DNA of 64,000 bases from Owenia fusiformis (Eukaryota; Annelida; Polychaeta; Sabellida; Oweniidae), in NCBI GenBank assembly GCA_903813345.2, contig CAIIXF020000011.1:14679754-14743753 (forward strand), read 5' to 3'. Within the stretch, counting starts at the first letter, position 1; each line of letters opens with the position of its first letter. A program made the translations under genes and the position numbers. The notes under the pieces were generated by a model, which was given only the letters and a program-made list of their open reading frames with translations, ran no database searches and was not told the DNA's origin. Shown here piece by piece: positions 23,569 to 33,352 of the stretch.

Positions 23569-26500
23569 ATGTCTTCCCATGTCAACATAGGAAATGCCTC
23601 ACAAATTATGGCGGAAATATCTAAATGTGCACGTATAAATATAATCGGTGACAGTATGGTCAAACTTTTACCAGACTGTCACGGTGCACCTCCAATTTCT
23701 TTCCCGGGGCAAACAATTACTCAAATTAGATGCACTTTAGAATTTTCCCAAGCCTGCTTGGGATCTGATGTTCTTGTGTTCCATATGGGCGCAAATAATA
23801 TTTCTAGGGGACAGCCATTAGACCCTCTGTTGCCCTCTTCCCCCTCTTATTCCATCATGTCTGATCTTGAATCAACTATATGTGGGGATATGGAGGATGC
23901 TATATCCTATGCCCTTTCAATCAATCCGTCACTGCTGATACTTATATCTGGCCAGCTTCCGAGAGGGTCAGATAAATTTGGATTCACATCAACTTCAAAA
24001 AGGAAGCATCAGAATACGATTTCTCGGAATTTCAACCATTGGTGTCAAACTTATGTTTGTAATGAACGCTGGCCAAAAAGCGTTGCTTTTGTTGAGCAGT
24101 GGAGTTCTTTTTCAAATTTTCAAGGGCTTGCTCATGATGGCCATCATGTCAATTTGGTAGGAGCAAACACAATGTATTCAAATATTGCCAACCATTTGTA
24201 TCAATATCTACTTAGAGACAACAATCTCCTCCCATCACCCAATACAACTCTCCCGGTTCTCACATCCCCAGCCTTGGACCCATCAATCTCATTTTTACCT
24301 ATAGACGACCCAGTTTCCTGGCCTGTGTTATATACTATATATAATTCCATGCAACCCATCAATATCCTTTCTTTTTTAGACCAGCCAATACCATTTGATA
24401 CCCCTCCTGTCAGATCTATCTCTCATTTGAAACCCAAGAAATCTCCAAAATCCACAAATCCCCCCAGGAAGAGGAAGAAACATAATATTACATATAAACA
24501 GTCTCACAACAAGAAAGCTAAAAATCCACACAATACAACTACCTCAAATACAGCTCACGAAATTAAAAGAAGTCCAAAATACATTCCATCACAGCCTCTT
24601 GAATATCCAGACAATTCATTAGATGCAGCAATCTTAATGTCTCAAATACAATATCAACAACAGATTCCTCAATTTCAGTCAGTCCAATACAACCCTCAGA
24701 AAACAATTGACCTTTCACAATATGCCTCACCTACAATATACCTCAATCTAGATGACACTGCTTCAGACTTTCCTCCTCATATTACACTACACAAGTATAA
24801 CTGTCCTCGCAATCAAAATAAACACAAAGCTCAATCCAAAGCATGGAGAAGTAAACATAGAAAGCGCAGATGTAGAAACAAATCATCATTCACCCCACAA
24901 CACTCAAGCACCGCACAGCAATCATTCATCCCACAACACTCAAGCACCTCACAAAACTCAAGCACCTCACAGTATTCAAGCACCCCACAACACTCAAGCA
25001 CATCCCAGCATTCAAGCACCCCACAACACTCAAGCACCTCGCAGCATTCAAGCACCTTACAACACTCAAGCACCCCACAACACTCAAGCACATCACAGCA
25101 TTCAAGCACCCCACAACACTCAAGCACCTCACAGCATTCAAGCACCTTACAGCACTCAAGTACTCCACAACACTCAAGCACATCCCAGCATTCAAGCACA
25201 TCACAGCATTCAAGCACCCCACAACACTCAAGCACATCACAGCATTCAAGCACCCCACAACACTCAAGCACATCACAGCATTCAAGCACCCCACAACACT
25301 CTTGCACCTCTTCCCGAAAAGAACCAGCCACATTTACTTGTTTTCTATCAACATCAAATAAGTCTTTCAAATTCGCGTCAACTGTTAAAATATTCCATGT
25401 TCAAAAACTGGTTACCTTTGTTTCTGGTTTTGTTAAATGCCATTTTAGGTTAAGACTACCCTCTGGCAAGTTTTTGGATAAGGACACAGCCATTGATATC
25501 TCTCACCACACACATTTAGATATATTCATTCCAGGTAAAGGTGGAATGAAACGCCATCTTCCTGAATCACCATTGTCTTCTCATTCTCCACAAGTCACTC
25601 CAAATAAATCTGACCAGTTGTGTCCTTCTAATTCATGTAATTTACCGAAATCTAAAACTCCAAAAAACAAAATTCCAGGTCATGGTAAAAATTGTGATCC
25701 AATATGTGCAATTTGTTCAAAAACACTTTTTAGGTCATTTCATTTATATAATAAAACTGATGATCAGATTCAAAGCGCACTTTTAAGATATCCATTTTTA
25801 ACTATATCATCTTGTATCTGTCGTGCATGTGAGCCAAAAGTTTGTGATTCATCATTGTCAAAGAAAACTAAGTTTAATTCATCTATATGTTTATTTCATA
25901 AGTTTGATATTTGCTCTGCAAAAGAAAACCTTACTAGTGTCAAAAAATTTTCTCCTGAGGATATACACTCATATTTATCAAATGCAGAAATTAGTTTCAA
26001 TTCTTCTATTGATTTAGATGTTAGCAACTTAAGTATATGCAAAAAACACTACAACGCTCTTTATACATTTGTAAGTTCAGAGATGTGTAAACTATGTTCT
26101 TGTTATTTGAATAAGACTTATAAGTATTTCAATCCATACTACTATATTTTGAAACAATTTATTTCTCATAAGGGGTTAGATGTTTCTATTGATGAAGATA
26201 ATTTTCAGAACTTACTATGCAAGAATTGTTACAAGAATTTAGTTGATTATACACTTGATTTTTACAATATTTCTAATATTTATTCAATCTCTGATAAATT
26301 TTTATATACTATAATTGAGGAATTTAAAGATGAAACCCCCACTGAGAATAAAGTGCTAGATTTCTGTCTTGGAAAAACCTTTTCATATATTTCAAAACGT
26401 TTACTTAAAGAACATGCAATATTATTCATTGAAGTCTTTTCTTATTATTCTGACCTCTTATCAATTCATTGTACTGATTCAGTTCAAGTCCCTCTTAACC

Positions 26501-29500
26501 GTTCTCAATTATTGAATTCTCTTAAGGCAAAATTTGGTAAGATTTTAATTGTGAAATCTAATTTATCATCAAGAAGGTCTGGTGCACTTTTATATAGACT
26601 TGGTTTTGACCCGTTAAATACACTACATGTTTCTTTATCAGATATGTATTTTTCTAAGAATGGCACGACTCCTGTCGAAAAAAGTGATCCTCTTTTTGAA
26701 TCTGCCAAAATATTACACAATAGAATTAAAGAACAAGTTAAAAAAATTCTTCTGCTGCAAAAATCTGGACAGATTAATTTAGAAACCATAAACTTAATTC
26801 AATTTGCCCAAGAAAACTTTGATACTGTTTTGTGGAATTTTATATTTATGATCATTAATGGCTGTAGCCAAAATTCTTTAAATGATAATTTTCTAATGCT
26901 ACAAAGTTTAGCTCCTTCTTCTGGACCGTATCTAGTTAGAAAAGATTTACAACTTTTTGGCACATTTAGTTCAATTCTGTTTGCATCAAATCAACAGTGT
27001 AAAAACCCATTACCAATGATTTTATCTGATTTTGTGAGTAAATTTACTGAAGATTCATCTCAATGTCATTCTATCTTTAATTCATTTGGTATAGCTACAA
27101 GCAAAACAACTTTTAAACGCTTTCAGTCTCATGTTGCTCAGAGAATTGATGAAGAAGGACCTGAGCTTTGTGGCGATTCTGCTTATTTCATAAGTGTCGA
27201 TAATGTAGGTAAAGATAAAAAGTACTGTCGTGTTAAAGCAGACAAAACCTCAAAAAGGAATGAATTTACTACTGTTCAGTTAGGCATTCCCAAGCCATTT
27301 AAAATTCTACTGAGTTCTGAGGAAAAAACAGCTTTTTCACAAAAATGTATTTTCACAACACATGGAGAATTTTTCAAAATTATTGATATTTTAGGAAAAG
27401 ATAACTTGACTCTGTTTAAATCTATAACTGTTTTGTTATTAGATTCTTTACTTAAATGTGAAAGATTTGAGAATGGTGACCCCATACAAGGAAATTTGAA
27501 AATTTTAGAAAATAACATCACAAGTTTAATTTATACTACAGTCCAATCGTTTGTTTCCAAAGAATCCTCCTATTTTGACCAAATTAACCCTGAATTGTTT
27601 CCATTTGTGAAGCATTTGTTGGCTATTATTTACCTTACCGGAATGCCAATCAATATTTATGAAAGAAGTAGTGAATTTATTTTAGTGAAAAAGAAATCTA
27701 TTATGCCAAATCAACTGAAAAAAAATCCTCAGTTGAATTTACTTTTGACTGAAAGTAGCAAAGATATTACATTTTCTCCTCTAGTAGATTTTGGTAGTTT
27801 ACATTCAGGTAATTCATACTTAAATGTAGAATTTCTTGATAATCGTACATATGAACCATTAGATAAATTCAAACCTAATATTGATCTTGCACAACTTTTT
27901 AGCATTGAATCGCCATTACATGATCATTTGAAACAAGAACCGAGAAGAACTTCTTTTGAGTTAACACCTTCGGTTTCTAATACAATTATTGATTCTCATC
28001 GCGAAAAACTTGATCATTCCTTAGTTTCAAATTCTGTCCATTTAGATGGGTTTTTCCCAACACCTGTTGAAAAAGAAGTTGGAAATATGTACCGTACTCA
28101 TTTTTTCAGATACTGTTTAACCAAATTTTCATACTTTGATCAAGCATCTGGTGAGGGCGTCATTGAAAAATCTCCAGATGTTCTTAAGCCTTTTCTTGCA
28201 AAATTTTCTCCAAAGTTAACAGACATAAGCAAAATATTATACCTTTCCGTTTTAGACAAAAATGCAGACAAGGAAGAAACAATAAAATACATTTTGGAAC
28301 TTTATAATGAAACATTTCAAATAGGTATTAGGCAAAAATATTTAGTTATAGTAGGCGATGGTAAGACATATGATCATTTGGTACGAATAAAAATTAAATA
28401 TGGCAAAGAATTTGATTTTGCTCTTCCTTGGCCTGGAGATTGGCACACTTTAAAAAATTTCGGTTCTTGTCTCATGAAAATTTATTCAAGTGCAGGCTTA
28501 TCTGATTTGGTTAATTTATTTCATAAAGGCAACTCATCAATTGTAGTAACAAAGGCTTTAAGTTTTTCAAAAACACATGATTTCATCATGCAGGTTTGGG
28601 AGGCTTTATTCAGATTACTAATTGAACTATTTTTAAAACATCGATCATGTGATTCAGCAAAATGCAAACTAAGTTCTGAAAATATCAAAAACTTTGTTTT
28701 ACAGTCTTTATCCTTAAATTGCAATGATGAGAATTATATTCCAGACTTCATCTCTTTATTTGGAAAATTATCAGGAATTGAAGAGGATTTTTATACTTTT
28801 TGTGATGAAATGTGTAAATGTGATGAGAATTGGACTTTCTGGACTCGTTTTATCTTTCAAGATGTATTTATTTACATTGGGTTTTACTTTGCAATAAGAA
28901 GCAGTAATTTTGATTTGAGGAATTATTTCTTGAAACGAATGGCACCTTATTTCCATGTTACCAATTCAACATTTTATTATAAGCTTATTCCATTACACCT
29001 TTCAGACTTGCAAAAATTTCCCCCTTGTATTATTGATCATTTTAGAAGCAGTTGTTCAGTGAGTATTTCAGGGGCATTTTTTAATCATTTAGCTTTTGAT
29101 GAAGCACACGAATCTTGCATAAACAAAGATATAAAAAGAGTAATAGGTCTCTCAATGGAAAATACAGTTCAAAATCTTAAATATATGCATTTTCGGTCTC
29201 TTGTCCATAAAAACATTTTGTCTCAAATTCCTCGCTCTGATGAAACAAACAATATTTATAATGAACAAGACATATCATTTAAAACATTACAAGAATGTAA
29301 TATTCAAGCAATTCTTTCAAAAATTAAAACTGACTCTCAACTTTATATGATGGATCAAAGTGATTCTATTATTTCACCCTTGTCTCACATCTTTTCAAAA
29401 CATGAAGCAGATGTTGGCCAAAATAGCTCACTTTTAAATTTTCATAAAAAGTCAGATGAACTTTATGAGTCATTCATAAAATGTCACATTTTAAAGGATA

Positions 29501-31434
29501 GATCAGAAAATTGTCCACCAAGAACTAGATATACTCTAAAAACATTTGAAATTAAAAAATCGTCCTCTCATTCTCTCAAAAAACAGCTCAATGATCAATC
29601 TAAAGTGGTAAAATGTTTGAAAAAACAAATTGAAGTTTCAAAATCTTCCTTACAGCCTTGTGGTGACATTCAAAATATTTCCCCTTATCCCCTATCCATT
29701 TGTGAAACGATATGTGACAAAAAAGGTAAAATTCTTAGTGTAAACCCTTTTAAAAACTCCAAATCGGTCGCAAGGTCATTTTTTGAAAAAAGGTACAAAG
29801 AATCAGATGAACCTATATTTTATTATGCCACTCTCCCACCTTCTTTTGACCCTCTTGTATATATAATTGATGGGATGAGTTTTCTGTATTCTTTTAGACC
29901 TTACAAGGATTTGCATGTCAATTTCATTACATATTTGAATAAAGTGTACTCAAAATTAATTGACATGAAAATTCCCATTCATTTAGTCTTTGACATTCAA
30001 GAAACTGACATTTTAACTCCTAAAACCTTAGAGCGTACAATGAGAGACTCTGGTGTTGTGGATGTAACAAGAGAAAGTATTAGAGACACAGATATATTAC
30101 CAAGTAATTTTGACACTTTTATTAAAAACCGAAAAAACAAAAAACTTTTTGTTAGTTATTTTGGTCAAACTTTTCTAAAACTGCATGCTGATAATTCAAA
30201 ATCTCCAATTTCGGTATTTTTGGCTGGCTGTTTTTCTGACCCCTCAGAATGTTATACTTGTTCCCATGGTTCAATATCAAAGGCTGGTATTTTTTCAACT
30301 AATATAGATGAAGGAGACTCAAGAATTTGGTTCCATGCTCATTTATGTGAAGAAACTGACATCCTTATGTTCTCTAAAGACACAGATTCTTATATGATTG
30401 GCCTTCCTCACATATCTTCTTTGAAAAAGAACGTTTTTATAAATATCGGTGGCTCAAAATCAATCAGTGAAGTTTACATCTCAGTTAATAATTTATATAA
30501 AAACATTTTCAGAGACTATTCAGTTCAAACCTTGGAATCATCCTCCCTGGGGAAAGTGATTCAAACTGTTTTTATATCTAGTGGTTGTGACTATGTTAGT
30601 TCATTTAAAGGTTTTTCAAAATCCTTTGTTTTTGAAACATTCTTTAAATATTGTGAATTCATTTCTGGTAAAGATTCCATTCAACTGAATCTGGGCTCCT
30701 TGTCTGACACCTCAGTTGAACATTTTGAACTCGGATTCCTTTCATTTTTACGACTCATTGGATGTCTCTTTTTCACAAGATGCAAATCTTCATTCTATGA
30801 GTTTATTTTAGATGAACACCCTGTGTCTTTGTTTAATTATTTCTGTAAACCACATTTTGCACCTTTTGATAACCACATTATTTGGCTTGATTCGATAAGA
30901 GAAAAAAATTCTGTTCGAGATTTTAGGGAAAGATGGCTACCAACGGTAGATGCGCTTAAGTTACATTGGAAACGTTCTTGTTGGGTTTCGCAAGTTTGGT
31001 TTCAATGTTTAAACTCAACAGTAGTTTATCCTAATTTAGATGATTGGGGTTGGTCAGTTAGTGAAGGAGTTATTTCTGTTATTTGGGACTCCGACAAAAA
31101 CATGAGAGAAGTAGATGAGAATATCATTTTTCTTTTGAAAGGTTGTTCTTGCAAGAAAGAGCCATTTTGTTCAAGGAGCTGTGGATGCAAGAACAGACCA
31201 GGTGGGTGTGGACCTACTTGCCTCTGCAAGGGTGGTTTAAACTGTAAAAACCCAGTCAATCTAAATAAAATAAAGGAAGCCAGTGAAAAAATTAATGAAT
31301 CCCCTCAAAATAATGACGAAAATAATGATGAAAATAGTGAACTCAATGATATTCTTTCTATAGATGATTTTGGGTTCAATACAGACGACGATTCATCATC
31401 AGATGATGAAAATGATTTTAATGATATCCTTTAA
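23569..31434 (+). CDS. Giant Academ-like transposase: SGNH / ubiquitin-like / Cys-rich / DDE core / XPG-like nuclease
   Basis: A single uninterrupted frame of 2621 residues that should mobilise the surrounding element by cut-and-paste in the nucleus. I chose the ATG at 23569 over the one at 23509 because a strong splice acceptor lies between them. Order of parts: SGNH-hydrolase-like 22-217; basic, NLS-like 288-321; HSST[SP]Q repeats about 441-582; ubiquitin-like 589-659; Cys-rich zinc-binding 709-887; RNase H-like core about 1200-1830 (Asp1211 in SVDN, Asp1597 in GDGKTYDH, PGDWH at 1623-1626); FEN1/XPG-like nuclease about 2094-2364; CXC cysteine motif 2526-2559; acidic tail to the end. AT-rich codon use matches the locus. 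The core is recognised by DUF6589-like motifs. Academ membership is inferred from the nuclease, Cys region and 4-bp duplication. No stops or frameshifts occur, so it may be active. Confidence 0.85.
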   Translation: MSSHVNIGNASQIMAEISKCARINIIGDSMVKLLPDCHGAPPISFPGQTITQIRCTLEFSQACLGSDVLVFHMGANNISRGQPLDPLLPSSPSYSIMSDLESTICGDMEDAISYALSINPSLLILISGQLPRGSDKFGFTSTSKRKHQNTISRNFNHWCQTYVCNERWPKSVAFVEQWSSFSNFQGLAHDGHHVNLVGANTMYSNIANHLYQYLLRDNNLLPSPNTTLPVLTSPALDPSISFLPIDDPVSWPVLYTIYNSMQPINILSFLDQPIPFDTPPVRSISHLKPKKSPKSTNPPRKRKKHNITYKQSHNKKAKNPHNTTTSNTAHEIKRSPKYIPSQPLEYPDNSLDAAILMSQIQYQQQIPQFQSVQYNPQKTIDLSQYASPTIYLNLDDTASDFPPHITLHKYNCPRNQNKHKAQSKAWRSKHRKRRCRNKSSFTPQHSSTAQQSFIPQHSSTSQNSSTSQYSSTPQHSSTSQHSSTPQHSSTSQHSSTLQHSSTPQHSSTSQHSSTPQHSSTSQHSSTLQHSSTPQHSSTSQHSSTSQHSSTPQHSSTSQHSSTPQHSSTSQHSSTPQHSCTSSRKEPATFTCFLSTSNKSFKFASTVKIFHVQKLVTFVSGFVKCHFRLRLPSGKFLDKDTAIDISHHTHLDIFIPGKGGMKRHLPESPLSSHSPQVTPNKSDQLCPSNSCNLPKSKTPKNKIPGHGKNCDPICAICSKTLFRSFHLYNKTDDQIQSALLRYPFLTISSCICRACEPKVCDSSLSKKTKFNSSICLFHKFDICSAKENLTSVKKFSPEDIHSYLSNAEISFNSSIDLDVSNLSICKKHYNALYTFVSSEMCKLCSCYLNKTYKYFNPYYYILKQFISHKGLDVSIDEDNFQNLLCKNCYKNLVDYTLDFYNISNIYSISDKFLYTIIEEFKDETPTENKVLDFCLGKTFSYISKRLLKEHAILFIEVFSYYSDLLSIHCTDSVQVPLNRSQLLNSLKAKFGKILIVKSNLSSRRSGALLYRLGFDPLNTLHVSLSDMYFSKNGTTPVEKSDPLFESAKILHNRIKEQVKKILLLQKSGQINLETINLIQFAQENFDTVLWNFIFMIINGCSQNSLNDNFLMLQSLAPSSGPYLVRKDLQLFGTFSSILFASNQQCKNPLPMILSDFVSKFTEDSSQCHSIFNSFGIATSKTTFKRFQSHVAQRIDEEGPELCGDSAYFISVDNVGKDKKYCRVKADKTSKRNEFTTVQLGIPKPFKILLSSEEKTAFSQKCIFTTHGEFFKIIDILGKDNLTLFKSITVLLLDSLLKCERFENGDPIQGNLKILENNITSLIYTTVQSFVSKESSYFDQINPELFPFVKHLLAIIYLTGMPINIYERSSEFILVKKKSIMPNQLKKNPQLNLLLTESSKDITFSPLVDFGSLHSGNSYLNVEFLDNRTYEPLDKFKPNIDLAQLFSIESPLHDHLKQEPRRTSFELTPSVSNTIIDSHREKLDHSLVSNSVHLDGFFPTPVEKEVGNMYRTHFFRYCLTKFSYFDQASGEGVIEKSPDVLKPFLAKFSPKLTDISKILYLSVLDKNADKEETIKYILELYNETFQIGIRQKYLVIVGDGKTYDHLVRIKIKYGKEFDFALPWPGDWHTLKNFGSCLMKIYSSAGLSDLVNLFHKGNSSIVVTKALSFSKTHDFIMQVWEALFRLLIELFLKHRSCDSAKCKLSSENIKNFVLQSLSLNCNDENYIPDFISLFGKLSGIEEDFYTFCDEMCKCDENWTFWTRFIFQDVFIYIGFYFAIRSSNFDLRNYFLKRMAPYFHVTNSTFYYKLIPLHLSDLQKFPPCIIDHFRSSCSVSISGAFFNHLAFDEAHESCINKDIKRVIGLSMENTVQNLKYMHFRSLVHKNILSQIPRSDETNNIYNEQDISFKTLQECNIQAILSKIKTDSQLYMMDQSDSIISPLSHIFSKHEADVGQNSSLLNFHKKSDELYESFIKCHILKDRSENCPPRTRYTLKTFEIKKSSSHSLKKQLNDQSKVVKCLKKQIEVSKSSLQPCGDIQNISPYPLSICETICDKKGKILSVNPFKNSKSVARSFFEKRYKESDEPIFYYATLPPSFDPLVYIIDGMSFLYSFRPYKDLHVNFITYLNKVYSKLIDMKIPIHLVFDIQETDILTPKTLERTMRDSGVVDVTRESIRDTDILPSNFDTFIKNRKNKKLFVSYFGQTFLKLHADNSKSPISVFLAGCFSDPSECYTCSHGSISKAGIFSTNIDEGDSRIWFHAHLCEETDILMFSKDTDSYMIGLPHISSLKKNVFINIGGSKSISEVYISVNNLYKNIFRDYSVQTLESSSLGKVIQTVFISSGCDYVSSFKGFSKSFVFETFFKYCEFISGKDSIQLNLGSLSDTSVEHFELGFLSFLRLIGCLFFTRCKSSFYEFILDEHPVSLFNYFCKPHFAPFDNHIIWLDSIREKNSVRDFRERWLPTVDALKLHWKRSCWVSQVWFQCLNSTVVYPNLDDWGWSVSEGVISVIWDSDKNMREVDENIIFLLKGCSCKKEPFCSRSCGCKNRPGGCGPTCLCKGGLNCKNPVNLNKIKEASEKINESPQNNDENNDENSELNDILSIDDFGFNTDDDSSSDDENDFNDIL
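23632..24219 (+). other. SGNH-hydrolase-like domain (residues 22-217)
   Basis: Block I is IIGDSMV (Gly-Asp-Ser, Ser29). The oxyanion block is GANN (Gly74, Asn76; the common form is GxND). Block V is DGHH (Asp190-x-x-His193). The Ser-Asp-His triad is therefore complete. Strand-helix alternation (VLVFHMG, SLLILISGQ) fits the fold. Related domains occur in ORFs of some animal retroelements. Substrate unknown; a role in the transposition complex or simple protein-protein use is possible. Confidence 0.75.
24430..24531 (+). other. Basic, NLS-like segment (residues 288-321)
   Basis: Clusters such as KPKKSPK, PRKRKKH and NKKAK suit a nuclear localisation signal or nucleic-acid contact. A second basic cluster (SKHRKRRCRNK) precedes the repeats. 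Confidence 0.5.
24889..25314 (+). repeat. In-frame 18-bp coding minisatellite (six-residue repeat)
   Basis: About 23 units of HSST[SP]Q form a low-complexity linker between the N-terminal domain and the ubiquitin-like domain. Because the period is a multiple of three, all six frames stay largely open. The plus-strand frame 24752-25453 and the minus-strand frames 24831-25370 and 24926-25333 are artefacts of this. Copy number is expected to vary between element copies. Confidence 0.92.
25333..25545 (+). other. Ubiquitin-like domain ending in Gly-Gly (residues 589-659)
   Basis: About 71 residues with a beta-grasp pattern: a strand (FTCFLST), an amphipathic helix (HVQKLVTFVSGFV), then HFRLRLPSGKFL resembling ubiquitin's QRLIFAGKQL, then HLDIFIPGKGG resembling its C-terminal strand and di-glycine. 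The Gly-Gly is followed by Met-Lys and the rest of the protein, as in a polyubiquitin-type or other cleavable precursor. The resemblance is by eye only. Confidence 0.5.
25693..26229 (+). other. Cysteine-rich zinc-binding region (residues 709-887)
   Basis: Cysteine pairs: C709/C713/C716, C749/C751/C754/C759, C774-x2-H777...C782, C824...H827, C840-x2-C843, and C884-x2-C887. Two or more zinc sites are likely. Academ transposases are reported to carry a Cys8 zinc finger, and this region is the natural candidate. Confidence 0.6.
27166..29058 (+). other. RNase H-like (DDE) transposase core (about residues 1200-1830)
   Basis: ISVDNVGK (Asp1211), VIVGDGKTYDHL (Asp1597) and LPWPGDWHTLKN (Asp1624, His1626) are the motifs that mark DUF6589-type transposase-derived proteins of invertebrates. 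A third acidic residue could be Glu1678 or Glu1686 in the QVWEALFRLLIELF helix. I cannot decide which acids are catalytic without an alignment. Confidence 0.65.
29848..30660 (+). other. FEN1/XPG-like nuclease domain (about residues 2094-2364)
   Basis: The seven acidic residues of the FEN1 family can be placed: Asp2101 (IIDGMSF), Asp2142 (LVFDIQ), Glu2248 and Asp2250 (DEGDSR, two apart like Glu158/Glu160 of FEN1), Asp2271 and Asp2273 (SKDTDSY), and Asp2341 (SGCDYVSSFKGFSK, matching the GSDY...G.G helix-2-turn-helix). It should cut branched or flapped DNA. XPG-type nucleases are known from one Academ lineage. Confidence 0.8.
31144..31434 (+). other. CXC cysteine motif and acidic tail (residues 2526-2621)
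   Basis: Nine cysteines (2526, 2528, 2534, 2538, 2540, 2547, 2551, 2553, 2559) in the CxC...CxxxCxC...CxxxCxC...C pattern of tesmin/TSO1 CXC-type DNA-binding motifs, followed by an Asp/Glu/Asn/Ser-rich tail. Similar C-terminal Cys motifs occur in other invertebrate transposon-derived proteins. Confidence 0.65.
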
Positions 31435-31769
31435 TGCACTTTAACAGTTAAATGTCCTCGGATTTTAGCAACTAATAGAAATGTATAGAAAAAGCATGAC
31501 ATTTTGATTTGTATAGAATGAGAATATGTCGACCATAAAGATTATGTATAATTCATTACAATTATCATAATAATTCAGTATATTTCAGCATTTAATTTTT
31601 ACATATTAACTTATCCACCTCCACTAAGTGCAGGCTGGATATTGATCATATTCATTATTTTAATCCATCTCCTTATAAGTGATTGGATTATGTTTAGTAT
31701 ATGTCTGTTCTTCTCTTGAAAGCCCATGGTGCAACTAATAGGTCTTTCTGAAGTATATTATTAATTCTC

Positions 31770-31908
31770 AACTCAGCTACTGTAAAGTCTCCTCATCTCA
31801 GTAACTGTTGATTCTCCTTACCTTAGCAACTGTTAATTCTCCTTAACTGAGCCACTGTTAGTTCTGCTTAACTCAGCCACTGTTAAGTGTCCTCAACTCA
31901 GATTACTT
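31770..31908 (+). repeat. About 29-bp tandem repeat, about 5 copies
   Basis: Units read 'aactcagc(c/t)actgttaa' followed by 'tctcctt'. They are diverged and lie just downstream of the transposase gene. Confidence 0.7.
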
Positions 31909-32116
31909 TAAAACTATCAAAAACCAGGGAATTTTCTCTACTTAGTGGATTTTAAATATTTTTTTTCAATTCAAAAACTGCACCTGGGTACTGTTTTAAC
32001 CTTAAATGGAAGAAAATCCAGCATAATATCTGAAGTTTTGAAGTGAATTTATAATTTCAATCCATCTCCACATAGTGGAAGTTGTATTCACCAGTCTTTT
32101 CAACATTTTTGTACAA

Positions 32117-32385
32117 GCAGTTAGGCAGGCCTCGGATATAGACCACCTGTAGCTGCTTTTTCCCCTTTCAAAGTAGTTAGGCAGGCCTCGGATATAGACC
32201 ACCTGTAGCTGCTTTTCCCCCTTTTAGCAGTTAGGCAGGCCTCGGATATAGACCACCTGTAGCTGTTTTTTCCCTTTTTCAAGCAGTTAGGCAGGCCTCG
32301 GATATAGACCACCTGTAGCTGTTTTTCCCTTTTTATGCAGTTAGGCAGGCCTCGGATATAGACCACCTGTAGCTGCTTTTGTATT
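32117..32385 (+). repeat. 55-bp tandem repeat, 5 copies
   Basis: Each unit contains GCAGTTAGGCAGGCCTCGG and ATATAGACCACCTGTAGCTG and is nearly invariant, with variable T/C-rich spacers. Minus-strand frames 32002-32202 and 32121-32366 are by-products of the array. Confidence 0.92.
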
Positions 32386-33352
32386 TACTTTTTAATTGTA
32401 AATTTTTAATCCAGCCCCACATATGTGGTGGTTGGATTTATTCTTAATGCAACCCCATTGATGTGGTGGTTGGATTATTTTCAACGAATTGCTAACAAGT
32501 CTCTAATTCTACATTTCCTATCTTGACATGGTACAATGTGTTTAATAAGTAAACTGCAGATTTGGTCCATATAAGTTACCTTAATCTAATGTCTGATAAT
32601 ATCTGATAGTTTTGGTGTGATCAGGCACAGAGTTCCAATTAACATTACAGTTTATATGACATGTTCCAAGTAGCAACCTTGCCTCTGCATAAACACTTGA
32701 ATTCTGCAGTAGAAATGGTCAGTCACATGACTTACTATCCACTTTTATCTCCTTCATTGTTCTTTCAATTTCCTTCTTCAGATCAGTTTTTTATCTTGAT
32801 AGGTATTTCCTTTCAAAACCTCCCTCACAGAAGAATAGTCTTACCATTTAGGCTGTAATTCAAAAATCACACCCAAATGAACACCCTGCAAACAAATGAT
32901 AAATACCCTCCTATACCTATATAAAGTTAGGTTTTGCATTCTGGTTTCTGCTTTTACCTTCTTCCAGAATCAATTTTATTATTACATTTTTGTAATCAAT
33001 TGCAGATATTTTGTCATGTTAATGACAATGTCTGTGATTCTGTCTTCTTATTCATTAAGAAGTGGTTAACTATTGTTGTATTGTCATCTTGCAAGGTATA
33101 GGCAATATTTATAGCTTTTTCAGTCAAATTCACTTTTGAGAAGGGAATTTTGTTTTTCTCAATGGGGATATTGAACTGTCATTAGCCAGAGAGCACAACT
33201 GTATTGGCCAAATAGGATGGTGAGTAAGCATTTGATATTAATGTCAATTTAAATATTGAATGCTCTTTTGCAGGTGTAAAAGTACTATTCTCATGCATAA
33301 CATATATAAGAACTGACTGAGTACTAAATGCTCTTCACACTTTGATTTCCAG

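Larger units (their letters stand above)
31435..33352. other. Transposon interior, non-coding, with tandem repeats
   Basis: 3' flank of the transposase gene. It holds two small tandem arrays (listed separately) and no gene. Positions 33085-33215 are a diverged inverted copy of about 23240-23395 near the left end of the element (shared TATAAATATTGCCTATACCT and CTCTCTGGCT on opposite strands). No clean AATAAA directly after the stop was seen. Confidence 0.5.

Noticed and set aside
24831-25370. Minus-strand frames of 135-179 codons rich in Cys, Val and Leu
   Set aside because: Antisense of the in-frame 18-bp repeat of the transposase gene.
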